A stretch of 64,000 bases of DNA from Micromussa lordhowensis (lineage: Eukaryota > Cnidaria > Anthozoa > Scleractinia > Lobophylliidae): positions 1 to 64,000 of the forward strand of contig CAXHUQ010000973.1 in assembly GCA_964020085.1 (NCBI GenBank), given 5' to 3'. A model generated the notes under the pieces. That model saw only the letters and a program-made list of their open reading frames with translations, was not told the origin of the DNA and made no database searches. A program made the position numbers and the translations under genes. Of this stretch, positions 9,569-21,648 are shown piece by piece (the stretch's first letter is position 1; the number at the start of each line of letters is the position of its first letter).

Positions 9569-12500
9569 CTCCCGGGGTCGGTCCGGGTCCAAATGCGAAG
9601 TATCGGAGCTGCGCAAAATCTCGCACTATGCTAATCAGCCCGGCAGATCCCCAGGCATGGCCGGCTGGCTCCCTAGTTAGCCGAGCTTGACGCGTGTCGC
9701 AACTTGGCAAACTAATGGCACCAAAGCACTCCTGGGGTCGGTCCGGGTCCACATGCAAAGTTTCGGAGCTACGCGAAATCTCGCACTATGCTAACCAGCC
9801 CGTTTGCTAATTAGCCCAACTTTGCGCGCGTCGCAACTTTGCAAACTAATACCACCAAAGCACTCCCGGGGTCGGTCCGGGTCCAAATGCGAAGTATCGG
9901 AGCTGCGCAAAATCTCGCACTATGCTAATCAGCCCGGCAGATCCCCAGGCGTGGCCGGCTGGCTCCCTAGTTAGCCGAGCTTGACGCGTGTCGCAACTTG
10001 GCAAACTAATGGCACCAAAGCACTCCTGGGGTCGGTCCGGGTCCACATGCAAAGTTTCGGAGCTGCGCGAAATCTCGCACTATGCTAACCAGCCCGTTTG
10101 CTAATTAGCCCAACTTTGCGCGCGTCGCAACTTTGCAAACTAATACCACCAAAGCACTCCCGGGGTCGGTCCGGGTCCAAATGCGAAGTATCGGAGCTGC
10201 GCAAAATCTCGCACTATGCTAATCAGCCCGGCAGATCCCCAGGCGTGGCCGGCTGGCTCCCTAGTTAGCCGAGCTTGACGCGTGTCGCAACTTGGCAAAC
10301 TAATGGCACCAAAGCACTCCTGGGGTCGGTCCGGGTCCACATGCAAAGTTTCGGAGCTGCGCGAAATCTCGCACTATGCTAACCAGCCCGTTTGCTAATT
10401 AGCCCAACTTTGCGCGCGTCGCAACTTTGCAAACTAATACCACCAAAGCACTCCCGGGGTCGGTCCGGGTCCAAATGCGAAGTATCGGAGCTGCGCAAAA
10501 TCTCGCACTATGCTAATCAGCCCGGCAGATCCCCAGGCGTGGCCGGCTGGCTCCCTAGTTAGCCGAGCTTGACGCGTGTCGCAACTTGGCAAACTAATGG
10601 CACCAAAGCACTCCTGGGGTCGGTCCGGGTCCACATGCAAAGTTTCGGAGCTGCGCGAAATCTCGCACTATGCTAACCAGCCCGTTTGCTAATTAGCCCA
10701 ACTTTGCGCGCGTCGCAACTTTGCAAACTAATACCACCAAAGCACTCCCGGGGTCGGTCCGGGTCCAAATGCGAAGTATCGGAGCTGCGCAAAATCTCGC
10801 ACTATGCTAATCAGCCCGGCAGATCCCCAGGCGTGGCCGGCTGGCTCCCTAGTTAGCCGAGCTTGACGCGTGTCGCAACTTGGCAAACTAATGGCACCAA
10901 AGCACTCCTGGGGTCGGTCCGGCTCCACATGCATAGTTTCGGATTTGCGCGAAATCTCGCACTATGCTAACCAGCCCGTTTGCTGATTAGCCGAACTTTG
11001 CGCGCGTCGCAACTTTGCAAACTAATACCACCAAAGCACTCCCGGGGTCGGTCCGGGTCCAAATGCGAAGTATCGGAGCTGCGCAAAATCTCGCACTATG
11101 CTAATCAGCCCGGCAGATCCCCAGGCATGGCCGGCTGGCTCCCTAGTTAGCCGAGCTTGACGCGTGTCGCAACTTGGCAAACTAATGGCACCAAAGCACT
11201 CCTGGGGTCGGTCCGGGTCCACATGCAAAGTTTCGGAGCTACGCGAAATCTCGCACTATGCTAACCAGCCCGTTTGCTAATTAGCCCAACTTTGCGCGCG
11301 TCGCAACTTTGCAAACTAATACCACCAAAGCACTCCCGGGGTCGGTCCGGGTCCAAATGCGAAGTATCGGAGCTGCGCAAAATCTCGCACTATGCTAATC
11401 AGCCCGGCAGATCCCCAGGCGTGGCCGGCTGGCTCCCTAGTTAGCCGAGCTTGACGCGTGTCGCAACTTGGCAAACTAATGGCACCAAAGCACTCCTGGG
11501 GTCGGTCCGGGTCCACATGCAAAGTTTCGGAGCTGCGCGAAATCTCGCACTATGCTAACCAGCCCGTTTGCTAATTAGCCCAACTTTGCGCGCGTCGCAA
11601 CTTTGCAAACTAATACCACCAAAGCACTCCCGGGGTCGGTCCGGGTCCAAATGCGAAGTATCGGAGCTGCGCAAAATCTCGCACTATGCTAATCAGCCCG
11701 GCAGATCCCCAGGCGTGGCCGGCTGGCTCCCTAGTTAGCCGAGCTTGACGCGTGTCGCAACTTGGCAAACTAATGGCACCAAAGCACTCCTGGGGTCGGT
11801 CCGGGTCCACATGCAAAGTTTCGGAGCTGCGCGAAATCTCGCACTATGCTAACCAGCCCGTTTGCTAATTAGCCCAACTTTGCGCGCGTCGCAAGTTTGC
11901 AAACTAATACCACCAAAGCACTCCCGGGGTCGGTCCGGGTCCAAATGCGAAGTATCGGAGCTGCGCAAAATCTCGCACTATGCTAATCAGCCCGGCAGAT
12001 CCCCAGGCGTGGCCGGCTGGCTCCCTAGTTAGCCGAGCTTGACGCGTGTCGCAACTTGGCAAACTAATGGCACCAAAGCACTCCTGGGGTCGGTCCGGGT
12101 CCACATGCAAAGTTTCGGAGCTGCGCGAAATCTCGCACTATGCTAACCAGCCCGTTTGCTAATTAGCCCAACTTTGCGCGCGTCGCAACTTTGCAAACTA
12201 ATACCACCAAAGCACTCCCGGGGTCGGTCCGGGTCCAAATGCGAAGTATCGGAGCTGCGCAAAATCTCGCACTATGCTAATCAGCCCGGCAGATCCCCAG
12301 GCGTGGCCGGCTGGCTCCCTAGTTAGCCGAGCTTGACGCGTGTCGCAACTTGGCAAACTAATGGCACCAAAGCACTCCTGGGGTCGGTCCGGCTCCACAT
12401 GCATAGTTTCGGATTTGCGCGAAATCTCGCACTATGCTAACCAGCCCGTTTGCTGATTAGCCGAACTTTGCGCGCGTCGCAACTTTGCAAACTAATACCA

Positions 12501-13390
12501 CCAAAGCACTCCCGGGGTCGGTCCGGGTCCAAATGCGAAGTATCGGAGCTGCGCAAAATCTCGCACTATGCTAATCAGCCCGGCAGATCCCCAGGCGTGG
12601 CCGGCTGGCTCCCTAGTTAGCCGAGCTTGACGCGTGTCGCAACTTGGCAAACTAATGGCACCAAAGCACTCCTGGGGTCGGTCCGGGTCCACATGCAAAG
12701 TTTCGGAGCTACGCGAAATCTCGCACTATGCTAACCAGCCCGTTTGCTAATTAGCCCAACTTTGCGCGCGTCGCAACTTTGCAAACTAATACCACCAAAG
12801 CACTCCCGGGGTCGGTCCGGGTCCAAATGCGAAGTATCGGAGCTGCGCAAAATCTCGCACTATGCTAATCAGCCCGGCAGATCCCCAGGCGTGGCCGGCT
12901 GGCTCCCTAGTTAGCCGAGCTTGACGCGTGTCGCAACTTGGCAAACTAATGGCACCAAAGCACTCCTGGGGTCGGTCCGGGTCCACATGCAAAGTTTCGG
13001 AGCTGCGCGAAATCTCGCACTATGCTAACCAGCCCGTTTGCTAATTAGCCCAACTTTGCGCGCGTCGCAACTTTGCAAACTAATACCACCAAAGCACTCC
13101 CGGGGTCGGTCCGGGTCCGAATGCGAAGTATCGGAGCTGCGCAAAATCTCGCACTATGCTAATCAGCCCGGCAGATCCCCAGGCGTGGCCGGCTGGCTCC
13201 CTAGTTAGCCGAGCTTGACGCGTGTCGCAACTTGGCAAACTAATGGCACCAAAGCACTCCTGGGGTCGGTCCGGGTCCACATGCAAAGTTTCGGAGCTGC
13301 GCGAAATCTCGCACTATGCTAACCAGCCCGTTTGCTAATTAGCCCAACTTTGCGCGCGTCGCAACTTTGCAAACTAATACCACCAAAGCA
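9275..13390 (+). repeat. E-led five-dimer (1,470-bp) higher-order repeat, two copies plus a four-dimer copy
   Basis: The E dimers at 9275, 10745 and 12215 are 1,470 bases apart, each followed by a dimer with 'ctacgcg' in B and then three S dimers. The next E (13391) comes after four dimers only. The dimer after E has 'aggcatgg' in its A unit in the first two copies and the standard 'aggcgtgg' in the third. The 1,470-bp spacing is found again from 31511 to 32981, 45087 to 46557 and 54067 to 55537, so this is a recurring secondary unit of the array. Confidence 0.8.
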
Positions 13391-15154
13391 CTCCCGGGGT
13401 CGGTCCGGGTCCAAATGCGAAGTATCGGAGCTGCGCAAAATCTCGCACTATGCTAATCAGCCCGGCAGATCCCCAGGCGTGGCCGGCTGGCTCCCTAGTT
13501 AGCCGAGCTTGACGCGTGTCGCAACTTGGCAAACTAATGGCACCAAAGCACTCCTGGGGTCGGTCCGGCTCCACATGCATAGTTTCGGATTTGCGCGAAA
13601 TCTCGCACTATGCTAACCAGCCCGTTTGCTGATTAGCCGAACTTTGCGCGCGTCGCAACTTTGCAAACTAATACCACCAAAGCACTCCCGGGGTCGGTCC
13701 GGGTCCAAATGCGAAGTATCGGAGCTGCGCAAAATCTCGCACTATGCTAATCAGCCCGGCAGATCCCCAGGCGTGGCCGGCTGGCTCCCTAGTTAGCCGA
13801 GCTTGACGCGTGTCGCAACTTGGCAAACTAATGGCACCAAAGCACTCCTGGGGTCGGTCCGGGTCCACATGCAAAGTTTCGGAGCTACGCGAAATCTCGC
13901 ACTATGCTAACCAGCCCGTTTGCTAATTAGCCCAACTTTGCGCGCGTCGCAACTTTGCAAACTAATACCACCAAAGCACTCCCGGGGTCGGTCCGGGTCC
14001 AAATGCGAAGTATCGGAGCTGCGCAAAATCTCGCACTATGCTAATCAGCCCGGCAGATCCCCAGGCGTGGCCGGCTGGCTCCCTAGTTAGCCGAGCTTGA
14101 CGCGTGTCGCAACTTGGCAAACTAATGGCACCAAAGCACTCCTGGGGTCGGTCCGGGTCCACATGCAAAGTTTCGGAGCTGCGCGAAATCTCGCACTATG
14201 CTAACCAGCCCGTTTGCTAATTAGCCCAACTTTGCGCGCGTCGCAACTTTGCAAACTAATACCACCAAAGCACTCCCGGGGTCGGTCCGGGTCCAAATGC
14301 GAAGTATCGGAGCTGCGCAAAATCTCGCACTATGCTAATCAGCCCGGCAGATCCCCAGGCGTGGCCGGCTGGCTCCCTAGTTAGCCGAGCTTGACGCGTG
14401 TCGCAACTTGGCAAACTAATGGCACCAAAGCACTCCTGGGGTCGGTCCGGGTCCACATGCAAAGTTTCGGAGCTGCGCGAAATCTCGCACTATGCTAACC
14501 AGCCCGTTTGCTAATTAGCCCAACTTTGCGCGCGTCGCAACTTTGCAAACTAATACCACCAAAGCACTCCCGGGGTCGGTCCGGGTCCAAATGCGAAGTA
14601 TCGGAGCTGCGCAAAATCTCGCACTATGCTAATCAGCCCGGCAGATCCCCAGGCGTGGCCGGCTGGCTCCCTAGTTAGCCGAGCTTGACGCGTGTCGCAA
14701 CTTGGCAAACTAATGGCACCAAAGCACTCCTGGGGTCGGTCCGGGTCCACATGCAAAGTTTCGGAGCTGCGCGAAATCTCGCACTATGCTAACCAGCCCG
14801 TTTGCTAATTAGCCCAACTTTGCGCGCGTCGCAACTTTGCAAACTAATACCACCAAAGCACTCCCGGGGTCGGTCCGGGTCCAAATGCGAAGTATCGGAG
14901 CTGCGCAAAATCTCGCACTATGCTAATCAGCCCGGCAGATCCCCAGGCGTGGCCGGCTGGCTCCCTAGTTAGCCGAGCTTGACGCGTGTCGCAACTTGGC
15001 AAACTAATGGCACCAAAGCACTCCTGGGGTCGGTCCGGGTCCACATGCAAAGTTTCGGAGCTGCGCGAACTCTCGCACTATGCTAACCAGCCCGTTTGCT
15101 AATTAGCCCAACTTTGCGCGCGTCGCAACTTTGCAAACTTATACCACCAGAGCA

Positions 15155-16036
15155 CTCCCGGGGTCGGTCCGGGTCCAAATGCGAAGTATCGGAGCTGCGC
15201 AAAATCTCGCACTATGCTAATCAGCCTGGCAGATCCCCAGGCGTGGCCGGCTGGCTCCCTAGTTAGCCGAGCTTGACGCGTGTCGCAACTTGGCAAACTA
15301 ATGGCACCAAAGCACTCCTGGGGTCGGTCCGGGTCCACATGCAAAGTTTCGGAGCTGCGCGAAATCTCGCACTATGCTAACCAGCCCGTTTGCTAATTAG
15401 CCCAACTTTGCGCGCGTCGCAACTTTGCAAACTAATACCACCAAAGCACTCCCGGGGTCGGTCCGGGTCCAAATGCGAAGTATCGGAGCTGCGCAAAATC
15501 TCGCACTATGCTAATCAGCCCGGCAGAACCCCAGGCGTGGCCGGCTGGCTCCCTAGTTAGCCGAGCTTGACGCGTGTCGCAACTTGGCAAACTAATGGCA
15601 CCAAAGCACTCCTGGGGTCGGTCCGGGTCCACATGCAAAGTTTCGGAGCTGCGCGAAATCTCGCACTATGCTAACCAGCCTGTTTGCTAATTAGCCCAAC
15701 TTTGCGCGCGTCGCAACTTTGCAAACTAATACCACCAAAGCACTCCCGGGGTCGGTCCGGGTCCAAATGCGAAGTATCGGAGCTGCGCAAAATCTCGCAC
15801 TATGCTAATCAGCCCGGCAGATCCCCAGGCGTGGCCGGCTGGCTCCCTAGTTAGCCGAGCTTGACGCGTGTCGCAACTTGGCAAACTAATGGCACCAAAG
15901 CACTCCTGGGGTCGGTCCGGCTCCACATGCATAGTTTCGGATTTGCGCGAAATCTCGCACTATGCTAACCAGCCCGTTTGCTGATTAGCCGAACTTTGCG
16001 CGCGTCGCAACTTTGCAAACTAATACCACCAAAGCA
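15155..16036 (+). repeat. R-N-E cassette 4 (no X in front)
   Basis: The preceding dimer (14861) has the B-unit markers 'gaactctcgc' and 'acttatacc' but the standard 'ctccct' in A. It is followed by S-Q-P-h. Confidence 0.87.
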
Positions 16037-16784
16037 CTCCCGGGGTCGGTCCGGGTCCAAATGCGAAGTATCGGAGCTGCGCAAAATCTCGCACTATGCT
16101 AATCAGCCCGGCAGATCCCCAGGCGTGGCCGGCTGGCTCCCTAGTTAGCCGAGCTTGACGCGTGTCGCAACTTGGCAAACTAATGGCACCAAAGCACTCC
16201 TGGGGTCGGTCCGGGTCCACATGCAAAGTTTCGGAGCTGCGCGAAATCTCGCACTATGCTAACCAGCCCGTTTGCTAATTAGCCCAACTTTGCGCGCGTC
16301 GCAACTTTGCAAACTAATACCACAAGAGCACTCCCGGGGTCGGTCCGGGTCCAAATGCGAAGTATCGGAGCTGCGCAAAATCTCGCACTATGCTAATCAG
16401 CCCGGTAGATCCCCAGGCATGGCCGGCTGGCTCCCTAGTTAGCCGAGCTTGACGCGTGTCGCAACTTGGCAAACTAATGGCACCAAAGCACTCCTGGGGT
16501 CGGTCCGGGTCCACATGCAAAGTTTCGGAGCTGCGCGAAATCTCGCACTATGCTAACCAGCCCGTTTGCTAATTAGCCCAACTTTGCGCGCGTCGCAACT
16601 TTGAAAACTAATACCACCAAAGCACTCCCGGGGTCGGTCCGGGTCCAAATGCGAAGTATCGGAGCTGCGCAAAATCTCGCACTATGCTAATCAGCCCGGC
16701 AGATCCCCAGGTGTGGCCGGGTGGCTCCCTAGTTAGCCGAGCTTGACGCGTGTCGCAACTTGGCAAACTAATGGCACCAAAGCA

Positions 16785-16944
16785 CTCCTGGGGTCGGTCC
16801 GGGTCCACATGCAAAGTTTCGGAGCTGCGCGAAATCTCGCACTATGCTAATCAGCCCGGCAGATCCCCAGGCGTTGCCGGCTGGCTCCCTAGTTAACCGA
16901 GCTTGACGTGTGTCGCAACTTGGCAAACTAATGGCACCAAAGCA
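16785..16944 (+). repeat. B/A hybrid monomer, lineage 2
   Basis: The B-to-A switch is at the same place as in 4571-4730, with the same 'cgttgccgg', but the unit has 'ttaaccgag'. The P unit in front has 'aggtgtgg' and keeps 'gacgcgtgt'. The next B has 'ctacgcg'. Confidence 0.9.
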
Positions 16945-17078
16945 CTCCTGGGGTCGGTCCGGGTCCACATGCAAAGTTTCGGAGCTACGCGAAATCTCGC
17001 ACTATGCTAACCAGCCCGTTTGCTAATTAGCCCAACTTTGCGCGCGTCGCAACTTTGCAAACTAATACCACCAAAGCA

Positions 17079-20000
17079 CTCCCGGGGTCGGTCCGGGTCC
17101 AAATGCGAAGTATCGGAGCTGCGCAAAATCTCGCACTATGCTAATCAGCCCGGCAGATCCCCAGGCGTGGCCGGCTGGCTCCCTAGTTAGCCGAGCTTGA
17201 CGCGTGTCGCAACTTGGCAAACTAATGGCACCAAAGCACTCCTGGGGTCGGTCCGGGTCCACATGCAAAGTTTCGGAGCTGCGCGAAATCTCGCACTATG
17301 CTAACCAGCCCGTTTGCTAATTAGCCCAACTTTGCGCGCGTCGCAACTTTGCAAACTAATACCACCAAAGCACTCCCGGGGTCGGTCCGGGTCCAAATGC
17401 GAAGTATCGGAGCTGCGCAAAATCTCGCACTATGCTAATCAGCCCGGCAGAACCCCAGGCGTGGCCGGCAGGCTCCCTAGTTAGCCGAGCTTGACGCGTG
17501 TCGCAACTTGGCAAACTAATGGCACCAAAGCACTCCTGGGGTCGGTCCGGGTCCACATGCAAAGTTTCGGAGCTGCGCGAAATCTCGCACTATGCTAACC
17601 AGCCCGTTTGCTAATTAGCCCAACTTTGCGCGCGTCGCAACTTTGCAAACTAATACCACCAAAGCACTCCCGGGGTCGGTCCGGGTCCAAATGCGAAGTA
17701 TCGGAGCTGCGCAAAATCTCGCACTATGCTAATCAGCCCGGCAGATCCCCAGGCGTGGCCGGCTGGCTCCCTAGTTAGCCGAGCTTGACGCGTGTCGCAA
17801 CTTGGCAAACTAATGGCACCAAAGCACTCCTGGGGTCGGTCCGGGTCCACATGCAAAGTTTCGGAGCTGCGCGAAATCTCGCACTATGCTAACCAGCCCG
17901 TTTGCTAATTAGCCCAACTTTGCGCGCGTCGCAACTTTGCAAACTAATACCACCAAAGCACTCCCGGGGTCGGTCCGGGTCCAAATGCGAAGTATCGGAG
18001 CTGCGCAAAATCTCGCACTATGCTAATCAGCCCGGCAGATCCGCAGGCGTGGCCGGCTGGCTCCCTAGTTAGCCGAGCTTGACGCGTGTCGCAACTTGGC
18101 AAACTAATGGCACCAAAGCACTCCTGGGGTCGGTCCGGGTCCACATGCAAAGTTTCGGAGCTGCGCGAAATCTCGCACTATGCTAACCAGCCCGTTTGCT
18201 AATTAGCCCAACTTTGCGCGCGTCGCAACTTTGCAAACTAATACCACCAAAGCACTCCCGGGGTCGGTCCGGGTCCAAATGCGAAGTATCGGAGCTGCGC
18301 AAAATCTCGCACTATGCTAATCAGCCCGGCAGATCCCCAGGCGTGGCCGGCTGGCTCCCTAGTTAGCCGAGCTTGACGCGTGTCGCAACTTGGCAAACTA
18401 ATGGCACCAAAGCACTCCTGGGGTCGGTCCGGCTCCACATGCATAGTTTCGGAGCTGCGCGAAATCTCGCACTATGCTAACCAGCCCGTTTGCTGATTAG
18501 CCCAACTTTGCGCGCGTCGCAACTTTGCAAACTAATACCACCAAAGCACTCCCGGGGTCGGTCCGAGTCCAAATGCGAAGTATCGGAGCTGCGCAAAATC
18601 TCGCACTATGCTAATCAGCCCGGCAGATCCCCAGGCGTGGCCGGCTGGCTCCCTAGTTAGCCGAGCTTGACGCGTGTCGCAACTTGGCAAACTAATGGCA
18701 CCAAAGCACTCCTGGGGTCGGTCCGGGTCCACATGCAAAGTTTCGGAGCTGCGCGAAATCTCGCACTATGCTAACCAGCCCGTTTGCTAATTAGCCCAAC
18801 TTTGCGCGCGTCGCAACTTTGCAAACTAATACCACAAGAGCACTCCCGGGGTCGGTCCGGGTCCAAATGCGAAGTATCGGAGCTGCGCAAAATCTCGCAC
18901 TATGCTAATCAGCCCGGTAGATCCCCAGGCATGGCCGGCTGGCTCCCTAGTTAGCCGAGCTTGACGCGTGTCGCAACTTGGCAAACTAATGGCACCAAAG
19001 CACTCCTGGGGTCGGTCCGGGTCCACATGCAAAGTTTCGGAGCTGCGCGAAATCTCGCACTATGCTAACCAGCCCGTTTGCTAATTAGCCCAACTTTGCG
19101 CGCGTCGCAACTTTGCAAACTAATACCACCAAAGCACTCCCGGGGTCGGTCCGGGTCCAAATGCGAAGTATCGGAGCTGCGCAAAATCTCGCACTATGCT
19201 AATCAGCCCGGCAGATCCCCAGGCGTGGCCGGGTGGCTCCCTAGTTAGCCGAGCTTGACGTGTGTCGCAACTTGGCAAACTAATGGCACCAAAGCACTCC
19301 TGGGGTCGGTCCGGGTCCACATGCAAAGTTTCGGAGCTGCGCGAAATCTCGCACTATGCTAATCAGCCCGGCAGATCCCCAGGCGTTGCCGGCTGGCTCC
19401 CTAGTTAGCCGAGCTTGACGTGTGTCGCAACTTGGCAAACTAATGGCACCAAAGCACTCCTGGGGTCGGTCCGGGTCCACATGCAAAGTTTCGGAGCTAC
19501 GCGAAATCTCGCACTATGCTAACCAGCCCGTTTGCTAATTAGCCCAACTTTGCGCGCGTCGCAACTTTGCAAACTAATACCACCAAAGCACTCCCGGGGT
19601 CGGTCCGGGTCCAAATGCGAAGTATCGGAGCTGCGCAAAATCTCGCACTATGCTAATCAGCCCGGCAGATCCCCAGGCGTGGCCGGCTGGCTCCCTAGTT
19701 AGCCGAGCTTGACGCGTGTCGCAACTTGGCAAACTAATGGCACCAAAGCACTCCTGGGGTCGGTCCGGGTCCACATGCAAAGTTTCGGAGCTGCGCGAAA
19801 TCTCGCACTATGCTAACCAGCCCGTTTGCTAATTAGCCCAACTTTGCGCGCGTCGCAACTTTGCAAACTAATACCACCAAAGCACTCCCGGGGTCGGTCC
19901 GGGTCCAAATGCGAAGTATCGGAGCTGCGCAAAATCTCGCACTATGCTAATCAGCCCGGCAGATCCCCAGGCGTGGCCGGCTGGCTCCCTAGTTAGCCGA

Positions 20001-20472
20001 GCTTGACGCGTGTCGCAACTTGGCAAACTAATGGCACCAAAGCACTCCTGGGGTCGGTCCGGGTCCACATGCAAAGTTTCGGAGCTGCGCGAAATCTCGC
20101 ACTATGCTAACCAGCCCGTTTGCTAATTAGCCCAACTTTGCGCGCGTCGCAACTTTGCAAACTAATACCACCAAAGCACTCCCGGGGTCGGTCCGGGTCC
20201 AAATGCGAAGTATCGGAGCTGCGCAAAATCTCGCACTATGCTAATCAGCCCGGCAGATCCCCAGGCGTGGCCGGCTGGCTCCCTAGTTAGCCGAGCTTGA
20301 CGCGTGTCGCAACTTGGCAAACTAATGGCACCAAAGCACTCCTGGGGTCGGTCCGGGTCCACATGCAAAGTTTCGGAGCTGCGCGAAATCTCGCACTATG
20401 CTAACCAGCCCGTTTGCTAATTAGCCCAACTTTGCGCGCGTCGCAACTTTGCAAACTAATACCACCAAAGCA
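17079..20472 (+). repeat. 4,864-bp higher-order repeat, partial copy (3' portion)
   Basis: S-N2-S-C-E'-L-Q-P-h-S-S-S, lying exactly 4,864 bases before the same series in the following copy (N2 17373 and 22237, C 17961 and 22825, L 18549 and 23413, h 19297 and 24161). The X-R-N-E-T part is missing. Its place is taken by the B unit after a hybrid of the other lineage (16785-16944), so the left boundary at about 17079 is a recombination junction. The E' unit here is mosaic: it keeps 'gcatag' but has the standard 'ggagct' instead of 'ggattt'. Confidence 0.87.
19297..19456 (+). repeat. B/A hybrid monomer, lineage 1
   Basis: Part of the partial 4,864-bp repeat. It has 'ttagccgag' with 'gacgtgtgt', preceded by Q-P, and matches the hybrid 4,864 bases downstream. 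Confidence 0.9.
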
Positions 20473-20766
20473 CTCCCGGGGTCGGTCCGGGTCCAAATGC
20501 GAAGTATCGGAGCTGCGCAAAATCTCGCACTATGCTAATCAGCCCGGCAGATCCCCAGGCGTGGCCGGCTGGCTACCTAGTTAGCCGAGCTTGACGCGTG
20601 TCGCAACTTGGCAAACTAATGGCACCAAAGCACTCCTGGGGTCGGTCCGGGTCCACATGCAAAGTTTCGGAGCTGCGCGAACTCTCGCACTATGCTAACC
20701 AGCCCGTTTGCTAATTAGCCCAACTTTGCGCGCGTCGCAACTTTGCAAACTTATACCACCAGAGCA

Positions 20767-21648
20767 CTCCCGGGGTCGGTCCGGGTCCAAATGCGAAGTA
20801 TCGGAGCTGCGCAAAATCTCGCACTATGCTAATCAGCCTGGCAGATCCCCAGGCGTGGCCGGCTGGCTCCCTAGTTAGCCGAGCTTGACGCGTGTCGCAA
20901 CTTGGCAAACTAATGGCACCAAAGCACTCCTGGGGTCGGTCCGGGTCCACATGCAAAGTTTCGGAGCTGCGCGAAATCTCGCACTATGCTAACCAGCCCG
21001 TTTGCTAATTAGCCCAACTTTGCGCGCGTCGCAACTTTGCAAACTAATACCACCAAAGCACTCCCGGGGTCGGTCCGGGTCCAAATGCGAAGTATCGGAG
21101 CTGCGCAAAATCTCGCACTATGCTAATCAGCCCGGCAGAACCCCAGGCGTGGCCGGCTGGCTCCCTAGTTAGCCGAGCTTGACGCGTGTCGCAACTTGGC
21201 AAACTAATGGCACCAAAGCACTCCTGGGGTCGGTCCGGGTCCACATGCAAAGTTTCGGAGCTGCGCGAAATCTCGCACTATGCTAACCAGCCTGTTTGCT
21301 AATTAGCCCAACTTTGCGCGCGTCGCAACTTTGCAAACTAATACCACCAAAGCACTCCCGGGGTCGGTCCGGGTCCAAATGCGAAGTATCGGAGCTGCGC
21401 AAAATCTCGCACTATGCTAATCAGCCCGGCAGATCCCCAGGCGTGGCCGGCTGGCTCCCTAGTTAGCCGAGCTTGACGCGTGTCGCAACTTGGCAAACTA
21501 ATGGCACCAAAGCACTCCTGGGGTCGGTCCGGCTCCACATGCATAGTTTCGGATTTGCGCGAAATCTCGCACTATGCTAACCAGCCCGTTTGCTGATTAG
21601 CCGAACTTTGCGCGCGTCGCAACTTTGCAAACTAATACCACCAAAGCA
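20767..21648 (+). repeat. R-N-E cassette 5
   Basis: Preceded by X (20473) and followed by T (21649). It is the counterpart of the cassette at 1177-2058 within the second full 4,864-bp repeat. Confidence 0.87.

Larger units (their letters stand above)
5747..16944 (+). repeat. 11.2-kb block of R-N-E and E-led dimers ending in Q-P-hybrid
   Basis: The order is X-R-N-E-T-S-S-S-S, X-R-N-E followed by E-led runs, S-R-N-E-S-Q-P-h. The series recurs at 27101-36534. The offset is +21,354 through the first part, +20,766 from the E dimer at 10745, and +19,590 from the R dimer at 15155, which means the second copy lacks two and then four dimers. Shared private substitutions support common descent: 'gcgtgcgtc' at 7181 and 28535, and 'ttgaaaac' at 16604 and 36194. 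Private to this copy are 'gtcacaac' (9539), 'gcaagttt' (11895) and 'gtccgaatg' (13119). Confidence 0.85.
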
